The position numbers were made by a program, and so were the translations under genes. A stretch of 28,676 nt of DNA from Bacillota bacterium (GTDB taxonomy: Bacteria > Bacillota > Bacilli > Paenibacillales > Paenibacillaceae). Positions 1 to 6,746 of the stretch are shown piece by piece (position 1 is the first letter of the stretch; each line of letters opens with the position of its first letter). The stretch spans positions 1 through 28,676 of the forward strand of contig JAEWPC010000004.1 in the NCBI GenBank assembly GCA_023460795.1, written 5' to 3'. The notes beneath the pieces are model-generated. The model made no database searches, was not told where the DNA came from, and saw only the letters and a list, made by a program, of their open reading frames with translations.

Positions 1-228
1 GATAAAGAGCATGTGGTTAAGGATAGCGACAAGAAGAAGGAAGACGAGCGTAAAGACGACAACAATAAGTTCGATAAGAATAAGGGCGGCAATGCGAAGA
101 ACGGAGCCAACGAAGACAGTAACAACGGCAGCAAGGGAAAAGAGGATGATAAGCGCGGGGAGGGGCAAAGGCCGAATCGGGACGGTAATCACGACGATCG
201 AGACCGCTGGAACGGCAGGAAGGATTAA
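1..228 (+). CDS. C-terminal tail of a hydrophilic protein (5' end outside window)
   Basis: The reading frame is open from the first base and ends at TAA 226-228, so this is the last 75 codons of a gene that starts to the left. The visible part is extremely hydrophilic and of low complexity, almost only Lys, Asp, Glu, Asn, Gly and Arg, with no hydrophobic residues that could form a folded core. Such charged, disordered tails are common at the C-terminus of secreted or membrane-anchored Bacillota proteins. The fold and function cannot be judged from this piece. A GTG at 13 could start a short ORF, but the frame is open upstream of it and no ribosome site precedes it, so a partial gene is the simpler reading. 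Confidence 0.55.
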   Translation, partial: DKEHVVKDSDKKKEDERKDDNNKFDKNKGGNAKNGANEDSNNGSKGKEDDKRGEGQRPNRDGNHDDRDRWNGRKD

Positions 229-275
229 GCGTAGTGAGCTCGACATGAATTACCAATTATCGACAACATCTCCCG

Positions 276-305
276 TTGACAGTTCTGCTAATCAATGTCT
301 ATGAT
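276..305 (+). promoter_or_regulatory. Sigma-A-type promoter of the PAS kinase gene
   Basis: TTGACA at 276-281 and TATGAT at 300-305 are separated by 18 bp. The -35 is perfect and the -10 matches 5 of 6. Transcription would start near 312, which rules out an upstream in-frame ATG at 295 as the start of the kinase and favours the ATG at 355. Confidence 0.7.
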
Positions 306-354
306 AAATGTGGTTTTTGTCAAAGACTCAGGCAGTCGAGAGGGGGAGCAGTGC

Positions 355-1752
355 ATGGAGAGGTGGAGAACGCTATATTTGCCGATCCTTGCCGAATTCG
401 TTCGCCACGGCGGAGAAGTCGCTCGAGCCGACTTGGACTCCCTAAGGCACGCGCTGCAGGACATCCCCGCCGACGCCATCATGGATCATCACGAGGAGAG
501 CGTGAAGTTCCTGCTTTCTTACGCAGATCCAGAAGACCGGATGACGTTCGTTCACCGGTCTCTTTTGTTTATTACCGAATTGCTGATCGCGATGCGTCTG
601 CCCGAAACCGCGGCGACGAGCGAGGAGCCTCTTCCGGACGTGAGCGCGGAACGTCTGCTCATCTCCGCCGCGATGAACGGGGTGCCGATCGAAGAGGAGC
701 GCCCGAATAAATTCGAGACCGTGCTGCAGCACATGGATAGCGGAGTCGCGTTGTTCGATAATGCCGGTAACCTGCGCTTCCTCAACGTCACGATGTCGCG
801 CATGCTGCAAGCTCCTCGCAGAGCGTTGATCGGCTGCACGTTATATCAGCTTTTTTTTCACGCGTGCCTACAGCTTCCGATTCGCAAGAACTTCGTCCGC
901 ATATATAGAGATATGATCATGTACCGAAGATTCCAAGGCGAATTCCGCGATGCGACCGGACGGTTCTTCCTCGTGTCGATCTCGCAGATCGACGAGCTGG
1001 ACGGGGATTACCTGGTCAGCATGAAAGACGTCTCCGAGTACAAACAGATCGAGCAGGCCGCCTTCCAGAACGATAAGCTGGCCATGCTCGGCAAGATCGC
1101 CGCGGCGATCGCCCACGAAATCCGTAATCCGCTGACCTCCATTCGCGGGTTCATCCAGCTGCTCCATCCGTTCCTGAACGAGATCGGCAAGCAAGAATAC
1201 GGGCGCATTATCATTTCCGAGATCGATCGGGCTAACGATATCATCTACGAATTTCTGAATTCCTCCAAACCTTCGGCGCCGATGAAGCAGACGGTGCTGG
1301 TCGGGCTCCTGCTGAAGGAGACGATTCTACTCTCCGAGAGCGAAGCCCATATGAAGGGCTGCGAGCTGCACTGCGAAGTATTCGATCCGTACATGCTGAT
1401 CGCGATCGACGTGAAGCAAGTGAAGCAGGTGTTCCTGAACATGCTGAAGAACGCGATGGACGCCATTAGCGAAGTCGGCGACGGACGCAAAGGGCGAATC
1501 GATATTTCCGCGAGACGCGAAGGGAAGTACGCGGTCATCTCCTTCCGGGATAACGGCAAGGGCATGGAGAGAGCGACGCTCGCGAGACTATTCGATCCGT
1601 TCTTCACGACGAAGGAAGAAGGCACAGGTCTCGGCCTTGCCGTAAGCTATCGCATCATCACGAACCATGGCGGTATGATTAACGTGGAGAGCCAATTGAA
1701 CGAGGGAACGGAGTTCCTCATCTATTTGCCTTGCGCGGACGAGAAAGAGTAG
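355..1752 (+). CDS. Orphan PAS-domain sensor histidine kinase, sporulation-kinase (KinA) type
   Basis: This is a soluble histidine kinase of 465 residues with no membrane segment. The N-terminal ~85 residues are helical and resemble the RsbU-N/four-helix type of docking domain (inference). A PAS domain follows at about 120-230. The HisKA H-box has the phospho-acceptor His254 in a HEIRNPLTSIRGF context, very close to the KinA/KinE phosphorelay kinases. The HATPase has an N-box near 362-371, DNGKGM at 399 and GTGLGLA near 422. The start is set by AGGGGGAG at 341-348, six bases before the ATG, and by the promoter at 276-305. No response regulator gene is adjacent, which suits a kinase that feeds Spo0F rather than a dedicated partner. 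Its signal is unknown. Confidence 0.9.
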   Translation: MERWRTLYLPILAEFVRHGGEVARADLDSLRHALQDIPADAIMDHHEESVKFLLSYADPEDRMTFVHRSLLFITELLIAMRLPETAATSEEPLPDVSAERLLISAAMNGVPIEEERPNKFETVLQHMDSGVALFDNAGNLRFLNVTMSRMLQAPRRALIGCTLYQLFFHACLQLPIRKNFVRIYRDMIMYRRFQGEFRDATGRFFLVSISQIDELDGDYLVSMKDVSEYKQIEQAAFQNDKLAMLGKIAAAIAHEIRNPLTSIRGFIQLLHPFLNEIGKQEYGRIIISEIDRANDIIYEFLNSSKPSAPMKQTVLVGLLLKETILLSESEAHMKGCELHCEVFDPYMLIAIDVKQVKQVFLNMLKNAMDAISEVGDGRKGRIDISARREGKYAVISFRDNGKGMERATLARLFDPFFTTKEEGTGLGLAVSYRIITNHGGMINVESQLNEGTEFLIYLPCADEKE

Positions 1753-1817
1753 AATTCAGATTAGACCTATATTCATCTGATAGGCCTATTCACTATTCGC
1801 AAGGTGGTCTCGAGAAG

Positions 1818-3317
1818 ATGCTATGGACAGATTGGAATATACAATGGCGAGTCGTCGGAGCGGGACAGAGCGACGGCGAACGTGCCGATATGATGATTCG
1901 ATTCGTGGACGCATCGTTCCAAGATCGCGAAGTGCTTCTCTTGCATCCGCGGCTGGACGATGCGCTTCGTGATTTATACGGGCGGGGTTCTTATAGCGGA
2001 AAGCCGGGTGAAGCGGTCTCGATGCCGACTTTGGGGCTGCTCCAGCAGCCCTATGCGTTGTTCGTAGGCTGCGACCGGGCGCCGATGTCGGAGCAAGCGC
2101 TTCGGAACGCCGCGGGGACGATCGGCAACAAGCTACTGGAGCATAAGGCGGTCAGCGCCGATATCGTCGTGCCGGCAGGCCAGCCGGCATCAATGGCTGC
2201 CGCGTTGATGGAAGGGCTGTTGCTAGGCATATATAGGCGCAATAGTGCGGCGGCCGGCGGCCGGGAACAAGCCAGGCTTGAACGCGTAAGCTTCCTATTA
2301 GAAGATGGCACCGACATCGATGCTTGGCAGGATGCTTTGCGGCGCGGGTACGCAGCGGCGAACGCCGTCTGTTATGCCCGCGAGCTGACGAACGTGCCGA
2401 GCAACCGGCTGACGCCGGAGCTGCTCGCCGAAGAGGCGCGCGCTCTGTCCGAGCGGTACGGGTTCGATTGTACGATCTACGACGAGAAAGCCGCCGCAGC
2501 CGAAGGGATGGGCGGATTGCTGGGCGTAGGAATGGGCAGCGCCAACCCGCCGCGCATGATCGTGCTTCGTTATGCCGGCGACCCGGGCAGCAAGCAATCG
2601 ATCGGCCTGATCGGCAAAGGCATCACGTTCGATACCGGCGGCATCTCGCTGAAGAAGGCGGAAGGCATGGAGGAGATGATCTCCGACATGGGCGGAGCGG
2701 CTGCCGTGCTGGGAGCTATGCGGGCCATTGGCGAGCTTAAACCGAAGGTTAACGTCGTGATGGTCGTTCCGGCGGCGGAGAATATGCCTTCGGGCAGCGC
2801 TTTTAAGCCGGGAGACATACTGACGGCATACGGCGGCCAGACCGTCGAAGTGCTGAACACGGACGCGGAAGGCCGCATCGTGCTGGCCGACGGTCTCACG
2901 ACGGCGATTCGCTTCGGCGCGACGAAGCTGATCGACGTCGCGACGTTAACCGGCGCGGTCATGCATGCGCTCGGCGATCTGACGACGGGCGCGTTCACGA
3001 ACGACGAGAGCTTGCTCGGGGACGTGTTGCGGGCCGCAGGACGCGCGGGGGAATACGTCTGGCAGTTGCCGCTTCATCCGGAGTACGATAGGCTGCTCAA
3101 GAGCGACGTTGCCGACGTGAAGAACCATGGCGGAACTTGGGCGGGAGCGATTGCAGGCGCGCTGTTCGTGCGTCATTTTGCGGAAGGAAAGCCTTGGGTT
3201 CACCTCGATATCGGAGGCACGGCATGGATGTGGTCGGATCGCGGCTTCGAGAGCAAAGGCGGAACGGGCGTCATGGTCCGGACGCTGACGGAATATATAC
3301 GTCTGTCCGCGGACTGA
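1818..3317 (+). CDS. pepA: Leucyl aminopeptidase, M17 family
   Basis: This is a cytosolic two-metal aminopeptidase that removes N-terminal residues from peptides. The 499-residue product has the usual family length. The N-terminal half is the variable M17 N-domain. The catalytic half shows GKGITFDTGG at 266-275 (metal and catalytic Lys) and the diagnostic NTDAEGR at 347-353, with metal-binding Asp/Glu and the bicarbonate-site Arg. A longer frame runs back to 1731 inside the kinase gene, but AAGGTGG at 1801-1807 lies ten bases before the ATG at 1818, and starting there gives the normal length. It follows the kinase by 65 bp and precedes the MFS gene by 28 bp, so joint transcription is likely. 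Confidence 0.93.
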   Translation: MLWTDWNIQWRVVGAGQSDGERADMMIRFVDASFQDREVLLLHPRLDDALRDLYGRGSYSGKPGEAVSMPTLGLLQQPYALFVGCDRAPMSEQALRNAAGTIGNKLLEHKAVSADIVVPAGQPASMAAALMEGLLLGIYRRNSAAAGGREQARLERVSFLLEDGTDIDAWQDALRRGYAAANAVCYARELTNVPSNRLTPELLAEEARALSERYGFDCTIYDEKAAAAEGMGGLLGVGMGSANPPRMIVLRYAGDPGSKQSIGLIGKGITFDTGGISLKKAEGMEEMISDMGGAAAVLGAMRAIGELKPKVNVVMVVPAAENMPSGSAFKPGDILTAYGGQTVEVLNTDAEGRIVLADGLTTAIRFGATKLIDVATLTGAVMHALGDLTTGAFTNDESLLGDVLRAAGRAGEYVWQLPLHPEYDRLLKSDVADVKNHGGTWAGAIAGALFVRHFAEGKPWVHLDIGGTAWMWSDRGFESKGGTGVMVRTLTEYIRLSAD

Positions 3318-3345
3318 CGACGGTTGACTTCATGGGGGAACATCA

Positions 3346-4623
3346 ATGAAACAATGGCTTGGGGGCTTGCGAAGAACGCTTGCCGTACGGTCTAGCGAAT
3401 CGGAGAACCGGCGAAGCTTGCGAATGTCTTTGATCGAAGGCATTCCGGCCAGCATTATCGGGAATTTACTGGGCGGTCCTTTGCAGACCGTCTATTTGAC
3501 TTATTTGGGCTTCACCGCGTTCCATATCGGTATCGTCATGGCCATCCCGTATCTGGCGCTGCTCGTGCAGGTATTCATTGCTTTCGCCATGCAGAAGTGG
3601 CACAATCGCCGGTTATATATGACGCTGTTCGCCACCGTCAACCGGGCGTTGTGGGTCGGTACGGGATTGATTCCGCTATTGTTCCCGGACGACGCGTGGA
3701 CACCGGTATACATCGCGCTGTGGCTGGTCTCGCAGATCGCGGCGCAAGCAGCCGGCGTGATCTGGACGACGCTCATGGCGGACGTCGTGCCCGCGCCGAT
3801 CCGCGGCAAATACTTCGGCATCCGCAATACGATCCACTGGTTCGTCGTAAGCGCCACGTTGCTCATCGGCGGTCAGATCATGGAATGGCTGCCGGGCGCC
3901 CGCGGTTTCACCGTCCTGTTCGCGGTCAGCGCGGCATGCGTCGTCTGGAACGGCTGGACGCTGTCCCGCTATCCGAATCCTCCGTTCCAGCCATCCGAGA
4001 GCGGGCGCTCGCTGCGGATGCTGTCGCGTCCGTTCGCCGACCGCAGGTTCCGATCGGCAACGATATTCATCTCGGTATTCATTCTGCTGCAAAACGTCGT
4101 CGTGCCGTTGTTTTCCTACGTGATGTTGGAAATCGTAAAGCTGCGGACGAGCGAAGTGACGACGATCATCATGCTGCAGAACATCGTGATGATGCTTAGC
4201 TACTACTATTGGGGCGTTCTGAACAGCAGGTTCGCGACGAGCACGCTGCTGTTATGGACGTTCCCTCTGATCGCCGCGGCGTGCACGCTTTGGGCGGGCA
4301 TGGCGATCATGCCGGCGCTGCTCGTGCTCGTGCTCGTCCATGCGGTGCTCGGGTTCGGCCTTGCGGGTTACAATCTGCTCGCCTTTAACTTCCTGATCGG
4401 AGACACGCCACCGTCCGAACGCCCGATCTACATCGCCGTCTTCTCCGCGCTTACGGGATTGGCGGGGTTCGCCGGGCCGACGCTCGGCGGCTGGCTGTAC
4501 GATATGGCCGAGAGCGGGCCCGAATGGCTGCAAAGCTACGGCATAGCGGCTTTCGCCGGCCTGAGCATGCTTGCGTTAGGCGTCTTGTTCGCCCCGTCCG
4601 TGTTTAAGACGCGCGAGGCATAG
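3346..4623 (+). CDS. MFS-family membrane transporter
   Basis: This 425-residue polytopic protein has about 12 hydrophobic segments in two halves separated by a cytoplasmic stretch near 200-235. The first half begins after a basic N-terminus (about residues 1-27) and includes a glycine-rich segment with LLGGPLQTVYLTYLGF. A GKYFGIRN loop after the fourth or fifth segment is typical of the family. The ribosome site GGGGGA sits a few bases before the ATG. The substrate cannot be deduced. The gene follows pepA by 28 bp, but a functional link to peptide use is only a guess. No terminator was seen downstream. Confidence 0.85.
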   Translation: MKQWLGGLRRTLAVRSSESENRRSLRMSLIEGIPASIIGNLLGGPLQTVYLTYLGFTAFHIGIVMAIPYLALLVQVFIAFAMQKWHNRRLYMTLFATVNRALWVGTGLIPLLFPDDAWTPVYIALWLVSQIAAQAAGVIWTTLMADVVPAPIRGKYFGIRNTIHWFVVSATLLIGGQIMEWLPGARGFTVLFAVSAACVVWNGWTLSRYPNPPFQPSESGRSLRMLSRPFADRRFRSATIFISVFILLQNVVVPLFSYVMLEIVKLRTSEVTTIIMLQNIVMMLSYYYWGVLNSRFATSTLLLWTFPLIAAACTLWAGMAIMPALLVLVLVHAVLGFGLAGYNLLAFNFLIGDTPPSERPIYIAVFSALTGLAGFAGPTLGGWLYDMAESGPEWLQSYGIAAFAGLSMLALGVLFAPSVFKTREA

Positions 4624-4686
4624 CTCGTTTCTTTATTGGCCGATTAGCTGTACAATGAAAAGGTATTCAATCGAGGCGATGGGGTG

Positions 4687-4968
4687 ATGGAAGTGGAACT
4701 GGTAATAACGCCTTCCGCGCTGTCCTGCATCAAGAACGAATGGGGATTCGAAGACGGCGAGATGATTCGCGTGTTCGTCAGATACGTTAGCGGGGCGGAA
4801 ACTCCTTTTGCCTTCGGCATTACGAGGGATACGCCGATCGACTCCGCGGTAACGACGACAGCCGGGCCTTTAACGTTCTATATGGAAAGCAAGGACATCT
4901 GGTTTATGAACGGCCGAAGCTTGAAGATCGATCGCTTAGGCGAGAACATCATTTTTATAATGACTTGA
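4687..4968 (+). CDS. HesB/YneR-like protein (IscA-fold, cysteine-poor)
   Basis: The product is 93 residues. The pattern GEMIRVFVRYVSG followed by FAFGI, a D-P-I-D segment, LTFYMESKDIWF and a C-terminal LKID matches the B. subtilis YneR type of HesB-like proteins (recognised from memory of the family). Unlike the IscA/ErpA Fe-S carriers, it lacks the three conserved cysteines; the only Cys is at residue 13. Fe-S binding of the IscA kind is therefore not supported. A GTG at 4684 directly before the ATG is an alternative start. A TACAAT at about 4650 could be a -10 element, but its -35 is poor. Confidence 0.72.
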   Translation: MEVELVITPSALSCIKNEWGFEDGEMIRVFVRYVSGAETPFAFGITRDTPIDSAVTTTAGPLTFYMESKDIWFMNGRSLKIDRLGENIIFIMT

Positions 4969-5077
4969 ATGCAGGTTGGCAGATTGAGGTAGTAAACGAT
5001 ACCGGTTTGTTGTAAACTAGTAATCATTATTCCAGGAACCGTACAGGCCAGTGGAGACCAAAGGAGATTTACGGAAC

Positions 5078-6040
5078 ATGAGCGTACAAAGCAAGACAAG
5101 CCATTGCAAAATCGTGGATTGCACGGTCCGCGACGGAGGACTCGTTAATAACTGGGATTTCAGCGTGGAGTTCGTTCAGGATCTGTACGAATCCTTGAAC
5201 GCGGCTGGCGTCGAGTACATGGAGATCGGCTATAAGAACTCCCCTAAGCTTCTGAAGAGCGAAGGCAAGGAAGGCCCATGGCGTTTCTTGGACGATTCGT
5301 TCCTGCGGGACGTCATTCAGAAGAAGAACACGAAGCTGTCCGCGCTCGTTGACGTCGGACGAGTAGACGAAGCTGACATCCTGCCGCGCAGCGAATCGAT
5401 GCTCGATCTGATCCGCGTCGCGACGTACGCCCGGGATACTGCCAAAGCGATCGAGCTCGGCACGCTGTTCCACGAACGCGGCTACGAGACGACGATCAAC
5501 ATTATGGCGCTGTCTAACGTCATGGATAACGAGCTTAACGAATCGCTCGCGATGATCAACGACAGCCCGATCGACTATGTGTACATCGTCGATTCGTTCG
5601 GCAGCTTGGATCCGGACGACTTCCGCTTCTTGGTCGAGAAGTTTGGCCGCTCGCTCAAGAATAAGCGTCTTGGCGTTCATACGCACAACAATATGCAGCT
5701 GGCTTTCGCGAATACGATGGCGGCCGCCCAGCTCGGCGTAGAGCTGCTCGACGCGTCGGTGTACGGCATGGGCCGCGCGGCCGGCAACACGCCTACGGAG
5801 CTTCTGCTTGCGAAGATCACGCGTCCGGAGTACGATCTGCGACCGGTGCTCGGCATGATCGAGAAGCACATGATCAAGCTTCGCGAGAAGGAAGAATGGG
5901 GCTACCTCATTCCGGACATGATCACCGGCATGCTGGACGAGCATCCTCGTTCGGCGATGGGCTGGCGAGCATCCGAGAAGCGCAACAACTTCGTTGACTT
6001 CTACGACAAGATGACGACTCCCGAAGTATACAACAAGTAA
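5078..6040 (+). CDS. DRE-TIM (HMGL-like) aldolase domain protein
   Basis: This is a 320-residue TIM-barrel aldolase/lyase of the HMG-CoA lyase, citramalate synthase and 4-hydroxy-2-oxovalerate aldolase superfamily. Evidence is TVRDGG at 16-21 (catalytic Arg18, metal ligand Asp19), the metal-binding HTHNN with His201 and His203, and the glycine motif GMGRAAGN at 230-237 near the barrel's C-terminal edge. The C-terminal ~40 residues (WRASEKRNNFVDFYDKM) are specific to this subfamily. No acetaldehyde dehydrogenase partner (DmpF type) is nearby, so the substrate is open. The start is ATG 5078 after AAGGAG at 5061-5066. An upstream in-frame GTG at 5051 has no ribosome site. The gene stands alone and ends in a strong terminator. 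Confidence 0.85.
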   Translation: MSVQSKTSHCKIVDCTVRDGGLVNNWDFSVEFVQDLYESLNAAGVEYMEIGYKNSPKLLKSEGKEGPWRFLDDSFLRDVIQKKNTKLSALVDVGRVDEADILPRSESMLDLIRVATYARDTAKAIELGTLFHERGYETTINIMALSNVMDNELNESLAMINDSPIDYVYIVDSFGSLDPDDFRFLVEKFGRSLKNKRLGVHTHNNMQLAFANTMAAAQLGVELLDASVYGMGRAAGNTPTELLLAKITRPEYDLRPVLGMIEKHMIKLREKEEWGYLIPDMITGMLDEHPRSAMGWRASEKRNNFVDFYDKMTTPEVYNK

Positions 6041-6050
6041 GTAAACGATG

Positions 6051-6090
6051 AAGAGCTTGCCCCAGTTATCGGACTGAGGCAAGCTCTTTT
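6051..6090 (+). terminator. Intrinsic terminator of the aldolase gene
   Basis: AAGAGCTTGCC (6051-6061) pairs perfectly with GGCAAGCTCTT (6078-6088). An inner CAGT/ACTG helix lies at 6063-6066 and 6073-6076, and T residues follow. It begins 10 bp after the aldolase stop codon. Confidence 0.92.
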
Positions 6091-6113
6091 GCTGAACATT
6101 GGAGGGATTAAGG

Positions 6114-6722
6114 ATGTCCGTAATACGAAGCGCCGACATTATCGCTAGACTGCTGGGCCGCCAGTCGCTGCCGCCGCTATCGCCGCAGCACGCTTGGCAT
6201 CCAGGGCTTGCGCGAGACATCGCGGATTTACCTTTGGAGACGATCGCGGGCAACCTGCCGGACGGGAAGCTGTCCGCTCCGGCTTGGAAAGCCGCGCTGC
6301 ACCTATGGAACGACGACTTGGAAGCGGCGCACGAGCTCGTTCAAGAGCTGCATTCGGCGACGGGATCGGCGTTGCACGGCATCGTCCACCGTCGCGAAGG
6401 GGACTATGATAACGCCCGGTACTGGTTCGTACGCGCTGGCGATCATCCCGCATACCACGGGTTGCAGTCGCGTGCCGCGCTGCTGCTCGCCGGCGAGCAG
6501 ATGCCGGCAGGTCAGATCGGTCAAGCGCTCAAGGCCATGCACGGGCAAGGCAGCTGGAATCCGTCTCTGCTGACGAATACGATCGAGATTCACGAGACGC
6601 GGACGAACCGCGATGACGATGCGGTCAGGCACTTGCTCGAGCAGCTTCAGCAATTGGAGCTTGAAGCGATGCTACGCTTTATCGGCAGCCGTATCGACGC
6701 AGGAGACGACGTTCGGCTGTAA
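6114..6722 (+). CDS. Conserved protein of unknown function with an HGIVHRREGDYDNARYWF-type motif
   Basis: The product is 202 residues and soluble, with no signal peptide or membrane segment. The most striking part is residues 88-112, which begin HGIVHRREGDYDNARYWF and end G-D-H-P. I recall near-identical motifs in uncharacterised proteins scattered over bacteria and fungi, but no assigned reaction. The motif is preceded by a helix with LWNDDLEAAHELVQ, and the whole may be an all-helical fold. The start is ATG 6114, eight bases after GGAGG at 6101-6105. An in-frame TTG at 6099 overlaps that ribosome site. The gene lies between the aldolase terminator and a convergent exporter, so it is probably monocistronic. 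Confidence 0.7.
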   Translation: MSVIRSADIIARLLGRQSLPPLSPQHAWHPGLARDIADLPLETIAGNLPDGKLSAPAWKAALHLWNDDLEAAHELVQELHSATGSALHGIVHRREGDYDNARYWFVRAGDHPAYHGLQSRAALLLAGEQMPAGQIGQALKAMHGQGSWNPSLLTNTIEIHETRTNRDDDAVRHLLEQLQQLELEAMLRFIGSRIDAGDDVRL

Positions 6723-6727
6723 ATGTA

Positions 6728-6741
6728 GCTACAGCTGTAGC
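6728..6741. repeat. 14-bp perfect palindrome between convergent genes
   Basis: GCTACAGCTGTAGC reads the same on both strands. It sits in the 24-bp gap between the stop codons of two convergent genes. No T-run follows on either side, so a terminator role is doubtful. Confidence 0.5.
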
Positions 6742-6746
6742 ATCTG

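Noticed and set aside
295..354. Upstream ATG for the PAS kinase
   Set aside because: It lies on the predicted -10 region of the promoter and lacks a ribosome site; ATG 355 has one.
5069..6253. 394-codon minus-strand frame opposite the aldolase
   Set aside because: It crosses the aldolase gene, its terminator and the next gene; composition (Arg/Val/His-rich) is that of a shadow frame.
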